This document shows positions 5,969 to 8,138 of a stretch of DNA of 8,138 nt, one piece after another (the stretch's first letter is position 1; every line of letters starts with the position of its first letter). A program made the position numbers and the translations under genes. The notes beneath the pieces were generated by a model. The model saw only the letters and a list, made by a program, of their open reading frames with translations, did no database searches and was not told the origin of the DNA. The stretch is from Deltaproteobacteria bacterium (GTDB lineage Bacteria; UBA10199; JACPAL01; JACOUP01): NCBI GenBank assembly GCA_030649435.1, contig JAUSKE010000204.1, forward strand, positions 1 to 8,138, given 5' to 3'.

Positions 5969-6880
5969 GTGTTTCAACGACCCTGGCCTCTTTTTTTGCT
6001 TCTGATCGGCTGTGCCACCACTCAAGCCCCCCAAAGGGCGCTCTTCCAAGAGGAAACGACCATCCGGGTCGCCCTCCAGAAGGAACCACTCAAGGTGAGC
6101 GAAATCGGGTTGGAGGAATACCTGATGGGGGTCTTAGGGGGAGAAATCCCTCGTGAGTGGCCGTTGGAAGTGCTCAAGGCCCAAGCGGTTGCTGCCAGAA
6201 CTTATACCCTTTATCGAAAACAGAACCCACGAAGCGAATTTTACGACCTGGAGTCGACCGTTGAAGATCAGGTCTTTGGCCCCACCGGAAAGAAGGACAA
6301 AAAGATCCATCAGGCAGTTTCCGAAACTTGGGGAGAAGTCTTGAAAAAAGGGGAAGAACCTTTTACTGCCTATTATCACAGTTGCTGCGGCGGTCGCCTT
6401 GAGGAGGCTTCGACAATCTGGGCAAAAGGGGAAGAACCGTTTGTGACTGATTCTTATTGCACCGCCTGCCCCAGTTATTCTTGGGAAGAAGAGATCTCAA
6501 AAAGTGAACTTGTTTCGCTTTTGGCCGACTGGGGATTGGAAGCGGACCGCCCCTGGTCACTCAAGATCTCTCTCACAACCCAATCGGGGAGGGCAAAAGA
6601 GTTGGTCCTGACAACTTCTTCAGGGACAAAAAAAATCAGCACCAACGATTTCCGGCGACGGTTGGGCTACCAGAGGATCAAAAGTAACTGGTTCGAGATC
6701 GAAGAAAAGGAAGAGGTTTATCTCTTTCGGGGCCATGGTTCCGGTCACGGGGTTGGCCTTTGCCAATGGGGGGCCAAAGGGATGGCAGAACAAGGACTCA
6801 CCTACCAGGAGATCCTAAAATTCTATTACCCCGACACCACGATCGAAAAATGGCATCCGTTGTCGGTTGATCCGGAATAA
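5969..6880 (+). CDS. SpoIID/LytB-domain lipoprotein, probable peptidoglycan lytic transglycosylase
   Basis: The 303-residue protein has a very short lipoprotein signal ending in the lipobox LIGC (Cys15). The SpoIID domain starts with LEEYLMGVLGGEIP (48-61), where Glu59 aligns with the catalytic Glu of B. subtilis SpoIID. The block LKAQAVAARTY (69-79) follows. The HSCCGGRLEEA segment (137-147) and YCTACP (163-168) offer His/Cys residues for the zinc site described in clostridial SpoIID. The ending RGHGSGHGVGLCQWGAKGMAEQG (254-276) is diagnostic. SpoIID cleaves peptidoglycan glycan strands stripped of stem peptides; in non-sporulating Gram-negatives related lipoproteins act in cell-wall remodelling. 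The start is GTG 5969: an in-frame TAG at 5957 excludes anything earlier, and no strong ribosome binding site is seen. The queA ATG follows two bases after the stop, so the two are probably co-transcribed, with no obvious functional link. Confidence 0.92.
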   Translation: MFQRPWPLFLLLIGCATTQAPQRALFQEETTIRVALQKEPLKVSEIGLEEYLMGVLGGEIPREWPLEVLKAQAVAARTYTLYRKQNPRSEFYDLESTVEDQVFGPTGKKDKKIHQAVSETWGEVLKKGEEPFTAYYHSCCGGRLEEASTIWAKGEEPFVTDSYCTACPSYSWEEEISKSELVSLLADWGLEADRPWSLKISLTTQSGRAKELVLTTSSGTKKISTNDFRRRLGYQRIKSNWFEIEEKEEVYLFRGHGSGHGVGLCQWGAKGMAEQGLTYQEILKFYYPDTTIEKWHPLSVDPE

Positions 6881-6882
6881 AA

Positions 6883-7707
6883 ATGGACCTCTCGCTCTTT
6901 GACTACAGCTACCCCAAGGAACTGGTCGCCCAAAGGCCACTTGAAAAACGGGACGATTCACGCCTGATGGTTTTGGATCGTTCCAACAAAACTTGGTCCC
7001 ATCAAGTTTTTGGTGACATCACAACCTACTTTAAAGAAGGGGACCTCCTCGTCTTAAACGATGCGGAGGCCGACCTGATCCCTTTCGGCGAAACCCTCGT
7101 CCCTCCCCTCCCCCCTTACATCAAACGAAAAAAACTTTGCGATTTTACCGATGAAGATTTCGAGCGTTACCGAACCATTTACGCCAAGAGTCCAGGCTCC
7201 AAGGCAGCTCCCACCGCCGGTTTTCATTTTACAAAAGAAATCTTGGACACTTTGAGAAAAAAGGGGGTTCTGATCCAAACAGTCACCCTCCATGTGAGCC
7301 ATGACACCTACAAACCGATCCGGAGCGAAAACATTCTGGATCACCCAATGCATGGGGAGGAGTATCAGATCCCGCAGGAGACAGCGGCCGCTATACAAAA
7401 AGCAAAGTCCGAGGGAAGGCGGGTGATTGCCGTCGGCACGACCACAACGCGCGCCCTGGAATCATGGGCGATTGATGTAAGGGCAGGTTTGAAACCTGCC
7501 CCTACAACCACATCCTTATTCATCACCCCCGGCTACCGATTCAAGATCATCGATGCCCTCCTCACCAACTTTCATCGTCCCCATTCAACCGTTTTGGTTC
7601 TAGTTTCTTCCTTTGCCGGGAGAGAATTTATCTTGAGTGCCTACCAAGAAGCGGTGGCACAGAGGTATCGCCTCTTTTCGTACGGTGATTGTATGCTGAT
7701 TTTATGA
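6883..7707 (+). CDS. queA: S-adenosylmethionine:tRNA ribosyltransferase-isomerase, internally shortened
   Basis: QueA transfers and isomerises the ribosyl group of S-adenosylmethionine onto 7-aminomethyl-7-deazaguanine in tRNA, forming epoxyqueuosine. Family blocks are clear: the FDYSYPKELVAQRP start (6-19), DLLVLND (54-60), PLPPYI (75-80), the AAPTAGFHF active-site block (108-116), TLHV...HPMHGE (135-159), AVGTTTTRALES (183-194), FITPGYRFK, DALLTNFHRPHST (224-236), SSFAG, and the YRLFSYGDCMLI end. It has 274 residues where about 340-350 is usual. The conserved TRVIPARLxG block and most of the inserted beta-barrel domain are missing between Asp60 and Leu64, about 70 residues lost in frame. 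TLHVGxGTF is altered to TLHVSHDTY. Residues 199-208 (VRAGLKPAPT) are encoded by an inserted palindromic repeat occupying a variable surface loop. Ribosome binding is from GGA six bases upstream. Activity is doubtful; it may be a decaying gene or an assembly deletion. Confidence 0.88.
   Translation: MDLSLFDYSYPKELVAQRPLEKRDDSRLMVLDRSNKTWSHQVFGDITTYFKEGDLLVLNDAEADLIPFGETLVPPLPPYIKRKKLCDFTDEDFERYRTIYAKSPGSKAAPTAGFHFTKEILDTLRKKGVLIQTVTLHVSHDTYKPIRSENILDHPMHGEEYQIPQETAAAIQKAKSEGRRVIAVGTTTTRALESWAIDVRAGLKPAPTTTSLFITPGYRFKIIDALLTNFHRPHSTVLVLVSSFAGREFILSAYQEAVAQRYRLFSYGDCMLIL
7477..7505. repeat. 29-bp GTARGGGC palindrome inside queA
   Basis: GTAAGGGCAGGTTT (7477-7490) and AAACCTGCCCCTAC (7492-7505) pair at 13 of 14 positions around a single G. 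The only mismatch is the fourth base, A where G would pair, exactly as in the copy at 1218-1245. The queA frame reads through it as VRAGLKPAPT, and the loop it occupies has nearly the length of the same loop in E. coli QueA. Confidence 0.9.
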
Positions 7708-8138
7708 CCGGAAAGAGATAATCTTCTCAATCACTTCCCCCATCACCTGATTGGGGGTGGAGGCGCCGGAGGTAATGCCGATTTGAAGGGGCGTAGAAGG
7801 GAGCCAATTCTCAGTGCTGACTGTTTCAAACTGGCCGAACGGTTTGTGGCGGATCGCCTGAGGTGAAACGAGACAGTCGGCGTCTTCAATATGATAGGCC
7901 GTCACAAACGACGAGGCCATTTTTGCCAGATGGTTCGTGTTGCTCGAGTTGTAACCACCAATCACCACCATCAGATCCAACTTCTTGTCTTTCAGCTGTA
8001 CGATCGCATTCTGTCGGTCTTCTGTGGCGCTGCAGATCGTATCGAAATTCCTAAAATGCTCGTTGGCGTGATCTTTGCCGTACCGATCAATCATCGCCTC
8101 CTTCAATTTTTCGGCGATCGCCAGTGATTCGCTCATCA
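7702..8138 (-). CDS. ispH: 4-hydroxy-3-methylbut-2-enyl diphosphate reductase (IspH/LytB), partial C-terminal part
   Basis: IspH performs the last step of the MEP isoprenoid pathway, reducing HMBPP to isopentenyl and dimethylallyl diphosphate with a [4Fe-4S] cluster. Counting from the Met at 8136, FDTICSATEDRQ holds the third cluster Cys (C35), GGYNSSNTNHL (60-70) holds the substrate-binding Ser/Asn, and GITSGASTPNQV (120-131) is the last substrate block. The frame is still open at the right edge, so the N-terminal half, including the first two cluster cysteines, is outside the window and Met 8136 is not the true start. The wording VVIGGYNSSNTNHL, the WLPS segment and SGASTP resemble the long plant/cyanobacterial-type IspH more than the E. 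coli type. The TAA stop overlaps the end of queA by six bases; the last queA sense codon is the reverse complement of this stop. Confidence 0.93.
   Translation of the reverse strand, partial: MSESLAIAEKLKEAMIDRYGKDHANEHFRNFDTICSATEDRQNAIVQLKDKKLDLMVVIGGYNSSNTNHLAKMASSFVTAYHIEDADCLVSPQAIRHKPFGQFETVSTENWLPSTPLQIGITSGASTPNQVMGEVIEKIISFRS

Noticed and set aside
5953..6156. ATG 5953 as start of the SpoIID-like protein
   Set aside because: It is in another frame; the GTG 5969 frame gives a proper lipobox and continues into the domain without a shift.

Overview
The window looks like a chromosomal stretch of a Gram-negative, roughly mid-GC bacterium. Two lipoproteins with lipobox signals, a secreted zinc-phospholipase-like protein, a sigma-54 type promoter and dispersed GTAGGGGC/GCCCCTAC palindromes would suit a deltaproteobacteria-like or related uncultured lineage. 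That placement is inference; there is no rRNA or other decisive marker here. Most genes are housekeeping or envelope related. I see no phage, transposase, tRNA, rRNA or CRISPR array.

Layout, left to right. (1) Minus strand, 1-597: the N-terminal 199 residues of a PAP2-type membrane phosphatase/transferase, running off the left edge. (2) Plus strand, 655-1894: coenzyme A biosynthesis, with CoaC and CoaB as two reading frames separated by a short palindromic repeat; most bacteria have one fused CoaBC. (3) 1883-2018: a compact regulatory region with a perfect 15-bp-arm palindrome, an IHF-consensus site and a -24/-12 (sigma-54) promoter ahead of an unrecognised lipoprotein gene (2019-2774). (4) Minus strand, 2739-3668: a secreted PF00882-type zinc-dependent phospholipase C, overlapping the lipoprotein gene tail to tail. 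(5) Plus strand, 3692-4357: a family 4 [4Fe-4S] uracil-DNA glycosylase. (6) 4354-4411: a 58-bp double-hairpin repeat that supplies the stop codons of both convergent neighbours. (7) Minus strand, 4408-5877: a membrane HAMP-GAF-GGDEF diguanylate cyclase. (8) Plus strand, 5969-7707: a SpoIID/LytB-type lipoprotein followed two bases later by queA (queuosine tRNA modification). queA lacks about 70 internal residues and carries another repeat copy read in frame. (9) Minus strand, 7702 to the right edge: the C-terminal part of a plant/cyanobacterial-type IspH (isoprenoid synthesis).

Gene orientation alternates almost gene by gene, so apart from coaC-coaB and spoIID-queA there is little operon structure. 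The most notable content is the repeat family (three copies in 8.1 kb), which has shaped gene ends and reading frames, the sigma-54/IHF/palindrome module, and the internally shortened QueA. I do not see a clear new multi-gene system.
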